A DNA stretch of 64,000 nt, from assembly GCA_951812805.1 (NCBI GenBank), contig CATOSZ010000008.1, positions 1 to 64,000 on the forward strand, read 5' to 3'. Source of the stretch: an uncultured Alphaproteobacteria bacterium. Lineage in GTDB: Bacteria > Pseudomonadota > Alphaproteobacteria > GCA-2731375. Positions 25,312-34,681 of this stretch are shown one piece after another. Numbering within the stretch: position 1 is the stretch's first letter; the number at the start of each line of letters is the position of its first letter. The notes under the pieces were generated by a model. The model worked only from the letters and a program-made list of their open reading frames with translations, was not told the DNA's origin and made no database searches. The translations under genes were made by a program, and so were the position numbers.

Positions 25312-26049
25312 ATGGGACGGCTGCAAGGCAAGCGCTGCCTGGTGACGGCGGCGGGGCAGGGCATCGGCCGGGCGACGGCCGAGGCCTTCGCCGCCGAGGG
25401 CGCCGCGGTGATCGCGACCGACATCAACGAGGCGACCCTGGCGACGCTCGCCGCCGTCGACGGCATCACGTGCGAGCGGCTTGACGTGCTCGATGGCCAG
25501 GCGGTCAGCGAGGCGGCGGCCCGGCTGGGGGCGGTCGACGTGCTGTTCAACTGCGCCGGCTTCGTCCACCAGGGGACCATCCTGGAGGCGAGCGAGGCGG
25601 AGTTCGATTTCGCCGTCGACCTCAACGTCAAGTCGATGTTCCGCATGAGCCGGGCCTTCCTGCCGGCGATGCGGGCCGCCGGCGGCGGTGCGATCATCAA
25701 CATGGCCTCGGTCTCGGGCTCGGTGAAGGGCATCGTCGCGCGGGCGATTTACGGCACCACCAAGGCGGCGGTGATCGGCCTCACCAAGTCGATCGCCGCG
25801 GACTATGTCGCGGACGGCGTGCGCTGCAACGCCATCGCGCCCGGCACGGTGGAGTCGCCCTCGCTGGAAGAGCGGATCGCCAGCTTCGAAGACCCGGTCG
25901 CCGCGCGGGCCGCCTTCATCGCCCGCCAACCGATGGGCCGCCTCGGCCGCCCGGAAGAGGTCGCGGCGATGGCCGTCTACCTCGCCTCCGACGAGGCGAC
26001 CTACACGACAGGCCAGGTCTTCATCGTCGACGGCGGCATCGTCATGTAG
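25312..26049 (+). CDS. Short-chain dehydrogenase/reductase
   Basis: A 245-residue classical SDR. The NAD(P) motif TAAGQGIG is at residues 12-19 and the catalytic set is Ser133/135 (NMASVSGS), Tyr147 and Lys151 (YGTTK). Asp at the end of beta-2 (IATDINE) predicts NAD preference. The segment VRCNAIAPGTVESPSLEERI is shared with DHRS6/BDH2-type hydroxybutyrate and sugar-acid dehydrogenases. The ATG at 25312 is preferred to the GTG at 25303. It is in an operon with two hydratase genes and likely oxidises their hydroxy product. Confidence 0.88.
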   Translation: MGRLQGKRCLVTAAGQGIGRATAEAFAAEGAAVIATDINEATLATLAAVDGITCERLDVLDGQAVSEAAARLGAVDVLFNCAGFVHQGTILEASEAEFDFAVDLNVKSMFRMSRAFLPAMRAAGGGAIINMASVSGSVKGIVARAIYGTTKAAVIGLTKSIAADYVADGVRCNAIAPGTVESPSLEERIASFEDPVAARAAFIARQPMGRLGRPEEVAAMAVYLASDEATYTTGQVFIVDGGIVM

Positions 26050-26109
26050 GCGACCGTGCTGTCGTCCAGCCGGTCTTCCCACATCCTTGATGGCTCGTCG
26101 GCGCCGTTC

Positions 26110-26280
26110 TGCCCCAAAAGGGGTCATGCCCCAAAAGGGGTCAGGACTTGAATGTTGAATTCATTAGCTGTCTCTAGGCAAAAAGCACGACCTGACCCCA
26201 AGTGGACCTGTGAGCCCAAGTGGACCTGACCCCAAGTGGACCTGACCCCAAGTGGACCTCCCAAAGGGACCTCAGGAGAG
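26110..26280. repeat. Short tandem repeats (CCCCAAAAGGGGTCA and CCCCAAGTGGACCTGA)
   Basis: Two copies of a CCCCAAAAGGGGTCA motif (26112-26142) are followed by a unique stretch and then four near-copies of CCCCAAGTGGACCTGA (about 26190-26260). The GGGGTCAGGACTTGAAT type sequence is often seen near REP-associated transposases in proteobacteria. The stretch fills the space between the SDR gene and the end of the ABC permease gene. No ORF. Confidence 0.7.
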
Positions 26281-26281
26281 G

Positions 26282-27109
26282 TCAGCGGGAGCGGCGGTAG
26301 AGGATGGTGTAGATCACCAGGAACAACCCGATCATCAGCAGCGAGAAGATGGTCGAGGCGGTGCCGAGGGCGAAGAGCGTCGGGCGGACGCGCTGGGTCA
26401 TCGAGGCGTTGATATCGAGGGGCAACGTGTTGTACTCGCCCGCCAGCAGCGTCGTGCGGGCGAATTCGTCGTAGGAAAGGGTGAAGCCGAACAGGCCGGC
26501 GGCGACGATGCCCGGCAGGATCAGCGGGAAGGTCACCTCCTTGAACACTGTCCATTCGTCGGCGCCCATGTCGCGGGCCGCCTCCTCGAGCCGGGAATCG
26601 AAACGGTTGAAGACGGCCATCATGACCAGGAAGCCGAAGGGCAGGGTCCAGACGACATGCACGCCGAGGGCCGACGACCACCAGGCCGGCGGGATGCCGA
26701 TGGTCTGCAGCATGGTCGCGAGCCCCAGGCTCAACAGGATGCCCGGCACCATCAGTCCCGCCATCACCGTGTAGAACAGCACGCCCGAGCCCCAGAACCG
26801 CTTGCGGAAGGCCATCGCCAGCATGGTCGAGAACAGCGCCGTGATCACCATGACGATGAGTGCGAGGATCAGGCTGCGCAGCATCGCGCCCTGCAGGTCG
26901 CCCACGGTCGAGGGTTGGATCAGCTTCTCCCACCAATAGAGGCTGACGCCGCGCATCGGAAAGCTGGTGCCGCCGCGCCGGCCCTGGAAGGAGAGGATGA
27001 ACATGGCGATCATGGGGCCGTACACGAAGACCAGGAAGATCGCGTAATAGACGCCGAAGCCGCCCTTGATCGCGGCCTTGCGGCGTCGCTCCGGCGTCCA
27101 GCGGGCCAC
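26282..27109 (-). CDS. ABC permease, PotC-like (polyamine/opine type)
   Basis: A 275-residue inner-membrane permease with about six spans (first: YYAIFLVFVYGPMIAMFILSF). The ATPase-contact loop EEAARDMGADEWTVFKEVTFPLILPGIVA has the EAA-G signature. It ends IYTILYRRSR. It is third in a minus-strand operon after the solute-binding protein and PotB-like gene. The ATPase gene expected next is absent; short repeats occupy that place instead. Substrate is probably a small amine or amino-acid derivative, given the divergent hydantoinase. Confidence 0.9.
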   Translation of the reverse strand: MARWTPERRRKAAIKGGFGVYYAIFLVFVYGPMIAMFILSFQGRRGGTSFPMRGVSLYWWEKLIQPSTVGDLQGAMLRSLILALIVMVITALFSTMLAMAFRKRFWGSGVLFYTVMAGLMVPGILLSLGLATMLQTIGIPPAWWSSALGVHVVWTLPFGFLVMMAVFNRFDSRLEEAARDMGADEWTVFKEVTFPLILPGIVAAGLFGFTLSYDEFARTTLLAGEYNTLPLDINASMTQRVRPTLFALGTASTIFSLLMIGLFLVIYTILYRRSR

Positions 27110-27174
27110 CGCTAGAGCCCTTCGGGCTTATTCGTTGGAATGACCCGGCCGCCCGGGACAAAACGCGACATGTT

Positions 27175-28158
27175 CTAAAGCTCCTTCCGGATGTCGACGA
27201 GCTTCAGGATGATGACCACGCCGATCATCATCGCCAGCATCAACACCAGCGCGTTCACCGCCGCGAAGGGATAGTTGGCGATGGCGTAATAGTTCAGGAT
27301 CACCGTGCCGGTCGTGCTCGTCTTGCCGCCATAGACGACGACGGCGGTGGCGAACTCGCCCATCAGCATGACGAAGATGAAGATCATGCCGATCGCCACG
27401 CCCGGCAGGGAGAGCGGCACGATGATCTCGCGGAAGATCTGGAAGGGCGTCGCCCCCATGTCGCGCGCCGCCTCCAGGATCGCGTTGTCGATCTTGGCGA
27501 GGGAGAAGAAGATCGGCCCGATGCAGAGCACGACATAGAGCTGGACCAGCGCCGTGGTGTAGCCGAACTCGCTGTAGAGCAGCACGCCCACCGGCTTGTC
27601 GACGATGCCGAGGCCGACCAGCATCTTGTTCAGCAACCCGCGCCTCCCGAGCATCGGCAGCCAGGCGACGGCGCGGATGAGATAGCTGGTCCAGAACGGC
27701 ACCATGCAGAGCAGGAAGAGCGCCATCTGCCATTTGAAGGAGCCGACCTGCATGGCCAGGAAATAGGCGATCGGATAGCCGACCAGCAGGCAGAGCGCCA
27801 TCACTACCAGGGTGAAATAGAGCGTCGAGCCGAGCGTCTTGATGAAGATCGAGGTCGAGAGGAAGTTGCGCGAGGTGGAGTCGAAAAATCCCTCGGCGAT
27901 GAAGTACTCACCGTAATACTGCAGCGTGAAACCGAGCTCCTCGGCCGCCTCCCTGGTGTTCCACAGGCTGAAGACGACGATCGAGAGCAGCGGCAGCACG
28001 AGAAAGATCAGCAACCACAGCGTCGCCGGCGCGATCAGCCAGCCGACGGGAAAGCCGCCTTCGCGGCGCAGCTCGGGCCCCGCCGCGACGAAGTCGTCGG
28101 GCGGGGCCGGTGCGGCGCCGATCAGGCCTCTCGGCGGATGCCGCGCGCGGTCCGACAT
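27175..28158 (-). CDS. ABC permease, PotB-like
   Basis: A 327-residue inner-membrane permease with a 40-residue cytoplasmic N-terminus then six or so spans (IAPATLWLLIFLVLPLLSIVVFSLW first). The EAA loop is EAARDMGATPFQIFREIIVPLSLPGVA. It pairs with the PotC-like permease whose start is 65 bases downstream. Family members import spermidine, putrescine or opines. Confidence 0.9.
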   Translation of the reverse strand: MSDRARHPPRGLIGAAPAPPDDFVAAGPELRREGGFPVGWLIAPATLWLLIFLVLPLLSIVVFSLWNTREAAEELGFTLQYYGEYFIAEGFFDSTSRNFLSTSIFIKTLGSTLYFTLVVMALCLLVGYPIAYFLAMQVGSFKWQMALFLLCMVPFWTSYLIRAVAWLPMLGRRGLLNKMLVGLGIVDKPVGVLLYSEFGYTTALVQLYVVLCIGPIFFSLAKIDNAILEAARDMGATPFQIFREIIVPLSLPGVAIGMIFIFVMLMGEFATAVVVYGGKTSTTGTVILNYYAIANYPFAAVNALVLMLAMMIGVVIILKLVDIRKEL

Positions 28159-28192
28159 GCAGGCTTCCGGTTCCGGGCGGACGGCCGTCCGT

Positions 28193-29479
28193 TCAGGCGC
28201 TCAGGAACTCGGTCCAGCGCTTCACCAGATAGTCGTTCTCGTCCATCAGCGAGTTCCACACGGCGATGTTCTTGAAGCGATCCCAGTAGGAGCCGCCGTC
28301 GCGAATCTCGCCCTTCTCGACGATGATGGTGCCGAAGGGATCGGGCAGTTCCGTCGCCGCCGGCTTGCCGTCGTACCAGAAGTCCCACTCCGCCGGCTCC
28401 AGATGCTTCTTCACGTTCTCCGGCACGCTCATGTAGTAGCCCTGGCGGGCGACGAAGGCGCCGGCCCAGCCGGAAAGCCACCAGTTGATGTAGTCGTAGC
28501 AACGGTCGAGGGTCTTGCCGCTCGCCTTGGCGGAAATCGCCAGGCCGCCGTGCCAGCCGCGCATGCCTTCCTTCGGGAAAGCGTAGACGCAGGGCACGCC
28601 CTCCGCCTTGATCGCGGTGACCGCGGGCGACCACATGCTCTCCAGCGCCACTTCGCCGTTGACCATCAGGTTGACCGACTGGCCGAAGGTTTCCCAGAAG
28701 GCGCGGAAATGGCCTTCCTTCTTCTTGGTGATGAGGAAATCGATCAGGAAGTCGATCTCCGGCCGGGTCATGTTGCCCTTGTCCTTGAAGGTGAAGAGGC
28801 CCATCCCCTCGACCGCGAGGGCGGCGTCCATGGTGCCGATCTGCGGAATGTTCAGCAGTGCGACGCGACCCTTGAAATCCTCGGAGAACAGCTCGGCCCA
28901 GCTTTCGATCTTGCGCCCCGTTTCCTCCGGGTTGTAACCGATGGAATCGGCGTTGTGCCATCCCGGCACCATCGAGACGTAGCGCGAGGGGCCGTTCGCG
29001 CGGTCGCCGTTTTCGTCGAGCCAGAGATGGCGGAACGGGGCGTCGCCCTGGCCCTCGCGCGAGTCGGGCGTCAGCTTGCCGGTCTTGCAGAGGTTGGTGA
29101 CCTTGTCCCATTCCTTGATGCGCTTGGTGTCGATCGGCTGCCAGACCTTGGCGGGCTGGAAGACGTCCATGTCGTTGAAATAGCCCTCGGCGATCTCGTA
29201 CTGCTCGTTCTGGTTCAGCATCTTGCCGAACATGGCGCCGTAGCCGAGCGCCTGGCCGCGCACCGGAAAGCCGAGGTCCTTCGCCGCCTGGCCCTGGATT
29301 TCGTTGATGACGGAGACGCCGAGGCCGATGGAGCGGACCGGGTCCGCCGCCTGGACGATGGCGGGGAAACCGCCCGCCAGCGCACCCGCCGCCACCGCGC
29401 CGGCACCGGTGCCGACGAACTGCCTGCGGCTCAGGCCGCCCTTGCCGCCCCGTTCCGTCTTCGCGCCACGCTTGCTCAT
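28193..29479 (-). CDS. ABC solute-binding protein, PotD-like, Tat-exported
   Basis: A 428-residue periplasmic binding protein. The twin-arginine motif SRRQFVG at residues 17-23 and the hydrophobic AGAVAAGALAGG show Tat export. The rest fits extracellular binding protein family 1 (PotD/PotF group): GLGVSVINEIQ, YNPEETGRKIESWAELF, WSPAVTAIKAEG, and a Trp-rich C-terminus. It is the first gene of the importer operon, divergent from the hydantoinase gene with 154 bp between, suggesting shared regulation and a substrate linked to hydantoin or pyrimidine breakdown. Confidence 0.88.
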   Translation of the reverse strand: MSKRGAKTERGGKGGLSRRQFVGTGAGAVAAGALAGGFPAIVQAADPVRSIGLGVSVINEIQGQAAKDLGFPVRGQALGYGAMFGKMLNQNEQYEIAEGYFNDMDVFQPAKVWQPIDTKRIKEWDKVTNLCKTGKLTPDSREGQGDAPFRHLWLDENGDRANGPSRYVSMVPGWHNADSIGYNPEETGRKIESWAELFSEDFKGRVALLNIPQIGTMDAALAVEGMGLFTFKDKGNMTRPEIDFLIDFLITKKKEGHFRAFWETFGQSVNLMVNGEVALESMWSPAVTAIKAEGVPCVYAFPKEGMRGWHGGLAISAKASGKTLDRCYDYINWWLSGWAGAFVARQGYYMSVPENVKKHLEPAEWDFWYDGKPAATELPDPFGTIIVEKGEIRDGGSYWDRFKNIAVWNSLMDENDYLVKRWTEFLSA

Positions 29480-29633
29480 CCTCGTCCTCCCCAGGTCCCG
29501 ATGCCGTCGCCCCTCGAATGGCGAAATATCCGTCCGGGTCGGGACACCGCGCCCCGAACGTGATGCTAGAGTAGCGAAGATGATAGCCTAGGCGGGCGGG
29601 ATTGCGAACGCAAAGTCGTCGGGAGGAGCCAAG

Positions 29634-31064
29634 TTGAGCGTCCTGATCAAGAACGGCCGGATCGTCACGGCGGTCGACGACTACGAGGCCGATGTCTTCA
29701 TCGGCGGCGAGCAGGTCGACGTGATAGGTCGCGATCTGGAAATCGCCGCCGACCGGGTGATCGATGCGGCCGGCAAGCTGGTGATCCCGGGCGGCGTCGA
29801 TCCGCACACCCACCTGGAGATGCCGTTCGGCGGCACCACGACCTCGGACAATTTCGAGACCGGCACCCGCGCCGCGGCCTTCGGTGGGACGACGACGGTG
29901 GTCGACTTCGCGATCCAGACCAAGGGGACCTCGACGATCGCCGCGCTCGATTCCTGGCGCGCCAAGGCGGAGGGCCGGACGGCCATCGACTACGCCTTCC
30001 ACATGATCGTCACCGACATGCCGGACGAGCGGATCCCGGAGATGCGCCGCCTCGCCGACGAGGGGGTCACCAGCTACAAGATGTTCATGGCCTATCCGGG
30101 CGTCATGCTCTCGGACGACGGCACCATCTTCCGCGCCATGCGCAAAGCGGGCGAGGACGGCACCCTCGTCTGCATGCACGCGGAGAACGGCGTCGTCATC
30201 GATGAGCTGGTGAAGCTGGCGTTGGCCGAGGGGCACATCGAGCCGAAGTATCACGCGCTCACCCGGCCGACGCGGCTGGAGGCGGAGGGCGCGCACCGCG
30301 CGCTCGCCATCGCGGAGGTCGCCCGCGCGCCGGTCTATATCGTGCATCTCAGCTGCTACGACGCGCTGCAGGAAGTGCGCATGGCGCAGGCCCGCGGCGT
30401 CATGGCCCATGCGGAAACCTGCCCGCAGTACCTGTTGCTCGACGTCGACGCCTATGACGAGCCGGGCTTCGACGGCGCGAAATACGTGCTCACCCCGCCG
30501 CTCCGGGAAAAGTGGAACCAGGACGAGCTCTGGCGGGCGCTGCGCGGTGACGCCCTGCACGCGATCTCGACCGATCACTGTCCCTTCTGCATGCGCGAGC
30601 AGAAGGAACTCGGCCGCGAGGATTTCTCAAAGATCCCGAACGGCGGGCCCGGGGTCGAGAACCGGATGAGCCTGATCTATCACCACGGCGTCGGCCTCGG
30701 GCGGATCGGCCTCAACCGCTTCGTCGAGCTGACCTCGACGGGGCCGGCCAAGATCTTCGGCCTGTTTCCGCGCAAGGGCACCATCGCCGTCGGCTCGGAC
30801 GCGGACATCGTCGTCTTCGATTCCGAACGCGAGGAAACCATCAGCCGCTTCAACCCCCACACCCACCACATGAACATCGACTACAGCGCCTACGAGGGGT
30901 TCCAGGTCAAGGGCTTCACGGAAACCGTGCTGAGCCGGGGCAAAGTGGTGGTCGACCGCGGCGAATACCTCGGCCGCCCGGGCGACGGCCGCTTCGTCAA
31001 GCGCGGGCCCTACGGCGGCATGTACCGCGAAAGCCTCGCCCACATGCGCCGCGAGTTGTTCTAA
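29634..31064 (+). CDS. hydA: D-hydantoinase / dihydropyrimidinase
   Basis: A 476-residue amidohydrolase of normal length. Binuclear zinc ligands are visible: His58 and His60 (DPHTHLEM), carboxylated Lys149 (SYKMFMAYPG), His182 (CMHAENG), His238 (IVHLSC) and Asp314 (STDHCPF). It opens cyclic ureides (dihydrouracil, hydantoins) to N-carbamoyl acids. The start is TTG at 29634, set by GGAGGAG seven bases upstream. An N-carbamoyl-D-amino-acid hydrolase that could take the next step is at 60924. Confidence 0.93.
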   Translation: MSVLIKNGRIVTAVDDYEADVFIGGEQVDVIGRDLEIAADRVIDAAGKLVIPGGVDPHTHLEMPFGGTTTSDNFETGTRAAAFGGTTTVVDFAIQTKGTSTIAALDSWRAKAEGRTAIDYAFHMIVTDMPDERIPEMRRLADEGVTSYKMFMAYPGVMLSDDGTIFRAMRKAGEDGTLVCMHAENGVVIDELVKLALAEGHIEPKYHALTRPTRLEAEGAHRALAIAEVARAPVYIVHLSCYDALQEVRMAQARGVMAHAETCPQYLLLDVDAYDEPGFDGAKYVLTPPLREKWNQDELWRALRGDALHAISTDHCPFCMREQKELGREDFSKIPNGGPGVENRMSLIYHHGVGLGRIGLNRFVELTSTGPAKIFGLFPRKGTIAVGSDADIVVFDSEREETISRFNPHTHHMNIDYSAYEGFQVKGFTETVLSRGKVVVDRGEYLGRPGDGRFVKRGPYGGMYRESLAHMRRELF

Positions 31065-31133
31065 CCCGGACGTCTCCATCCGGCCGGCATGGCGGAAACG
31101 GTCGTGAGCGTGACCGCGACGAGTGGAGCCGGG

Positions 31134-31997
31134 CTACGCCCGCCGCCACAGCTCCGGGAACCATTCGCCCCCGTAGGCGTCGCCGATCGCCATTTCCGGC
31201 GCGAGCGTTAGAATCGAGCCGGTCATGGTCTCCGGGATGCCGGGCCGCTCGTCGTAGCGCACGTCCTCGCCGATGAAGCGTAGCGCCAGGCCCCGGCGTC
31301 GGGCGGTGCTTTCGTTACCGGGGGCGCCGTGCAGGGTCATGCAATGGTGCACGGTGACGTCGCCGGGGGCCATGTCCCAGTGCAGCAGGTCGTGCACGTC
31401 GCGGTTCGCCTCGATATCCGGCATCGGCTCCAGCGCCGGGTTGACCAGCCGGTCGTCGCCCTTGAAGGAGGCCGGCGCATAGGACTTGCCGGAGCGGTGG
31501 GAGCCGCGGACATATTCGACGGCGCCATTGCTGCGGCGCACGGAATCGAGCGCGACCCATAGCGAACAGCATAGCCGCCCCGACATCGGCCAGTAGGGTG
31601 CGTCCTGGTGCCAGGGGGTGGGCGCGGCGGAACCCGGCTCCTTCACCAGCAGGTGGTCGTAGAAGAAGCGGATGCGTTCGGCGCCCAGCAATTCACCCGC
31701 CAGCGCCGCCAAGCGCCGGTTGATCACCAGGTCGCGGTAGACGGGATTGCGGGTCCACACGAAAACGTCGCCGAAGAAACTGGCCTCTGCCGTAGCACCC
31801 GCGAAGTCCATCGCGTGCGGGCCCGGATGATCCATCGACCAGGCGACCGCCTCGCGCAACGCCGCCACCTCGCAATCGTCGAAGACGCCCCTCAGGCAGA
31901 TCGCGCCGTCCCGCGCGAAGGCGCTTGCGGCGTCCGGGGCGAGCGGCAAGCCGGTCTCGTAGGCGGGCGCGTTCTGGCGGTCCGAGGCTCGGGTCAT
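31134..31997 (-). CDS. Phytanoyl-CoA dioxygenase (PhyH) family protein
   Basis: A 287-residue Fe(II)/2-oxoglutarate oxygenase. Iron ligands His130 and Asp132 (PWHQDAPYW) and distal His223 (CMTLHGAPGN) are present, with a downstream Arg (RRRGLALRF) for 2-oxoglutarate. Start at 31997 with GGAGCG upstream; longer in-frame starts lack a binding site. It is convergent with the hydantoinase gene and divergent from the luciferase-like gene. The substrate cannot be told; bacterial members hydroxylate many small molecules. Confidence 0.88.
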   Translation of the reverse strand: MTRASDRQNAPAYETGLPLAPDAASAFARDGAICLRGVFDDCEVAALREAVAWSMDHPGPHAMDFAGATAEASFFGDVFVWTRNPVYRDLVINRRLAALAGELLGAERIRFFYDHLLVKEPGSAAPTPWHQDAPYWPMSGRLCCSLWVALDSVRRSNGAVEYVRGSHRSGKSYAPASFKGDDRLVNPALEPMPDIEANRDVHDLLHWDMAPGDVTVHHCMTLHGAPGNESTARRRGLALRFIGEDVRYDERPGIPETMTGSILTLAPEMAIGDAYGGEWFPELWRRA

Positions 31998-32155
31998 GGG
32001 GGCGGCGCTCCGTTCGCGATCGGCGAAAAGCATAGTCGAACGCGGCGCATCGTCACGGGGAATTTCACCGATCTGCAAACAGTGCTAGACATATTCGAAC
32101 GCCCGTTTGAAAGGCGGGCCGGACGCCCTGGAATCTCGGACGGAGCGGTGACGCG

Positions 32156-33394
32156 ATGAAATTCGGTATCTTCTACGAGCATCAGATCCCCCGGCCCTGG
32201 GGTGCGGAGAGCGAGCGGGAGCTGTTGCAGAACTCGCTCTCGCAGATCGAACTCGCGGACAGAATCGGCTTCGACTACGCCTGGTGCGTCGAGCATCACT
32301 TCCTGGAAGAGTATTCCCATTGCTCGGCGCCGGAGGTTTTCCTCGGCGCGGCCAGCCAGCGCACGGAGCGTATTCGCCTCGGTCACGGTGTTATCCAGCT
32401 GACGACAAACCAGCCGCACCGGGTGGCCGAAAAGGTCGCGACCCTCGACCTGCTGTCCAACGGCCGGGTCGAGTTCGGCATGGGCGAGGGGGCCGGTCCG
32501 GCGGAATTGCATCCCTTCTCCATCCGGGTCCGCGACAAGCGCGACCGCTGGGAGGAAGCCGTCAAGGCGATCATCCCGATGTTCACGGAGAGCAGTTGGG
32601 AGTTCCACGGCGAATACTACGATTTCCCGGCCCGCAACGTGGTACCGAAGCCCTATCAGAAGCCGCACCCGCCGCTCTGGGTCGCCTGTTCCAACATCCA
32701 GACCATCGCGAAGGCCGGGGAATGGGGGCTCGGCGCGCTCGGCTTTACCTTCGTGTCGCCCGAGGCCGCGACGGCCTGGGTCAACCGCTATTACAACGAG
32801 CTGCTGCACAACGCGAACCGGCTCGCCGACTATCCGCCCAATCCCAACATCGCCATGGTCTCCGGCTTCATGTGCGCGGAGACGGACGAAGAAGCGATCG
32901 AGAAGGCGGCCGGCTGGACCTTCTTCATCTTCGCCCTCTCCTACTATGGGCGGAAGGGCGTCGACGCGCCCGGCGCCGGCAATCTCTGGGAGGAGTATCA
33001 GGAGTGGCGGCAGACCGATAAGGCCCGCGAGGCGCTGATCGGCGGCCTGATCGGCTCGCCCGAAACGATCCGCCGCAAGCTTCGCCAGTATCGCGAGGCG
33101 CACGTCGACCAGGTCATCCTGCTGAACCAGGCGGGCAAGACCAGCCACAAGGACATCTGCGAGAGCTTGCAGCTCTTTGCCGAGGAGGTGATGCCCGAGT
33201 TCCACGGCGAGGAGGAAGCGCACCAGGCCTGGAAGGCCGGCGTGCTCGACGGCTCGATCCAGTTGGAGGAGCTCGACACCCAGCCCTATGACATCTTCAG
33301 CCATCAGAACGAGGACATCGTTCGCCTGACGCCGGAACAGCTGAAGGCGCAGATGGCGGCGAAGGATGCCGCGCGGGCGGCCGAGGCCGACTGA
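32156..33394 (+). CDS. Luciferase-like flavin-dependent monooxygenase
   Basis: A 412-residue LLM-class oxidoreductase: MKFGIFYEHQIPRPW start, WCVEHHFLEEYSHCSAPEVF, LGHGVIQLTTNQPHRVAEKVATLDLLSNGRVEFGMGEG in order, giving the TIM barrel that binds reduced FMN or F420. The C-terminal 50 residues (after HGEEEAHQAWK) are an added charged extension. GGAGCGG lies before the ATG. It precedes two CaiB/BaiF genes, so it may oxidise a compound later carried on CoA. Confidence 0.9.
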   Translation: MKFGIFYEHQIPRPWGAESERELLQNSLSQIELADRIGFDYAWCVEHHFLEEYSHCSAPEVFLGAASQRTERIRLGHGVIQLTTNQPHRVAEKVATLDLLSNGRVEFGMGEGAGPAELHPFSIRVRDKRDRWEEAVKAIIPMFTESSWEFHGEYYDFPARNVVPKPYQKPHPPLWVACSNIQTIAKAGEWGLGALGFTFVSPEAATAWVNRYYNELLHNANRLADYPPNPNIAMVSGFMCAETDEEAIEKAAGWTFFIFALSYYGRKGVDAPGAGNLWEEYQEWRQTDKAREALIGGLIGSPETIRRKLRQYREAHVDQVILLNQAGKTSHKDICESLQLFAEEVMPEFHGEEEAHQAWKAGVLDGSIQLEELDTQPYDIFSHQNEDIVRLTPEQLKAQMAAKDAARAAEAD

Positions 33395-33466
33395 CTCCGG
33401 AGAAACACGACCTTCGATAATTCGGGGCGCGCGCCGCCCCTCGATACCGAATGAGGGAGACGAGCC

Positions 33467-34672
33467 ATGGCGCGCGCCTTCGAGAACGTCCGCATCATCG
33501 ATTTCGCCCAGGTCCTGGCCGGGCCCTGGGCGGCGACGCAGCTGGCCCTGCTGGGTGCCGACGTCATCAAGATCGAGCAGCCGGGCAACGGCGACATGAT
33601 GCGGCGCCTGACGACGGAGGGCGAGTGGGCCGAGCGGGACCTGGCGCCGGCCTTCCTCGGCGCCAACCCGAACAAGCGGGCGATCACCCTCGACCTCAAG
33701 CATCCCCGCGCCGGCGAGGTGCTCGCGCGCCTGGTCGCCGACGCCGACGTGGTGCTGGAGAACTTCCGCCCGGGCGTGATGAAGCGTCTCGGCTTCGACT
33801 ATGAATGGGCGCGCGGCTTGTGCGAGGACATCATCTATTGCTCCGTCTCTGGCTACGGGCAGGAAGGGCCGATGGCCCATCTGCCGGCCTATGACGGGGC
33901 GATCCAGGCGGCGTCGGGCATCATGTCGGTGACCGGCGATCCGTCGTCCGGCCCGGTCCGGGTCGGCTTCATGGTCGTCGACATCACCACGGCGATGACC
34001 GCCGGCTTCGCGATCGCCAGCGCGCTCTATCGCCGCCAGGCGACGGGGGAGGGGCAGCGCCTCGACGTGGCGATGACCGATGCGGCGCTGCAGATCATGA
34101 ATCCGATCGTCTCGCGCTATCTCGTCGACGGCGATGTGCCGACCCTGATCGGCAATCGCTCGCAGACCGGACAGGGGACGGCGGATACCTGGGCGACGCG
34201 GGACGGCCACCTCTCCATCGCCATGATCACCGACCGGATGACGCCGGCGCTCTGCCGTGCGCTCGGCCGCGACGAGTGGGCGGGCGAGGCGCGCTATGCC
34301 TCGACCGAGGCGCGGGTGGCCCATTCGGCCGAGATCCGGGTGGAGATCGGTGAGCTGCTGGCCGGAGAGAGCACGGCCCATTGGCTGGCGCGCCTGGCCG
34401 AGGAAGGCGTACCGGCGGCTCCGGTCGCCGACCTGCCCGCCGCGCTGGCGGAAGAGCAGCTGGCGCACCGGGGCGTCATCATGGACGTGCCGACGCCCGA
34501 GGCCGCGGCGGGCACGCTGCCTATCCCAGGCCTCGGCTTCATCGCCGACGCCGATGGCCCGCGCGCCGATCGCCGGGCCCCGCTGCTGGGCGAGCACACG
34601 GACGAGGTTCTGGGCGAGATCGGCTACGACGCCGACGACATCGCGGCGTTGCGCGCGGACGGCGCGATCTAG
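33467..34672 (+). CDS. CaiB/BaiF-type CoA-transferase, copy 1
   Basis: A 401-residue family III CoA-transferase: VRIIDFAQVLAGPWAATQLALLGADVIKIEQPGNGD at the N-terminus, with the catalytic Asp in LEHP/RGD-type position replaced by the LG-NPNKRAITLDLKHP context, then NFRPGVMKRLGFDYE and SGYGQEGP. Family III enzymes move CoA between carboxylic acids through an enzyme-bound anhydride on Asp. It is followed after 9 bases by a second member (34682), so they may form a heteromer or handle related substrates. Confidence 0.9.
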   Translation: MARAFENVRIIDFAQVLAGPWAATQLALLGADVIKIEQPGNGDMMRRLTTEGEWAERDLAPAFLGANPNKRAITLDLKHPRAGEVLARLVADADVVLENFRPGVMKRLGFDYEWARGLCEDIIYCSVSGYGQEGPMAHLPAYDGAIQAASGIMSVTGDPSSGPVRVGFMVVDITTAMTAGFAIASALYRRQATGEGQRLDVAMTDAALQIMNPIVSRYLVDGDVPTLIGNRSQTGQGTADTWATRDGHLSIAMITDRMTPALCRALGRDEWAGEARYASTEARVAHSAEIRVEIGELLAGESTAHWLARLAEEGVPAAPVADLPAALAEEQLAHRGVIMDVPTPEAAAGTLPIPGLGFIADADGPRADRRAPLLGEHTDEVLGEIGYDADDIAALRADGAI

Positions 34673-34681
34673 GGAGGGGGC

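Noticed and set aside
26190-26260. CRISPR-like array of short repeats
   Set aside because: The repeats are contiguous with no unique spacers of regular length, and no cas genes are present.
28122-30578. 818-codon minus-strand open frame opposite the hydantoinase gene and across the binding-protein gene
   Set aside because: It reads the antisense of the hydantoinase and a wrong frame of the PotD-like gene; composition is typical of shadow frames.
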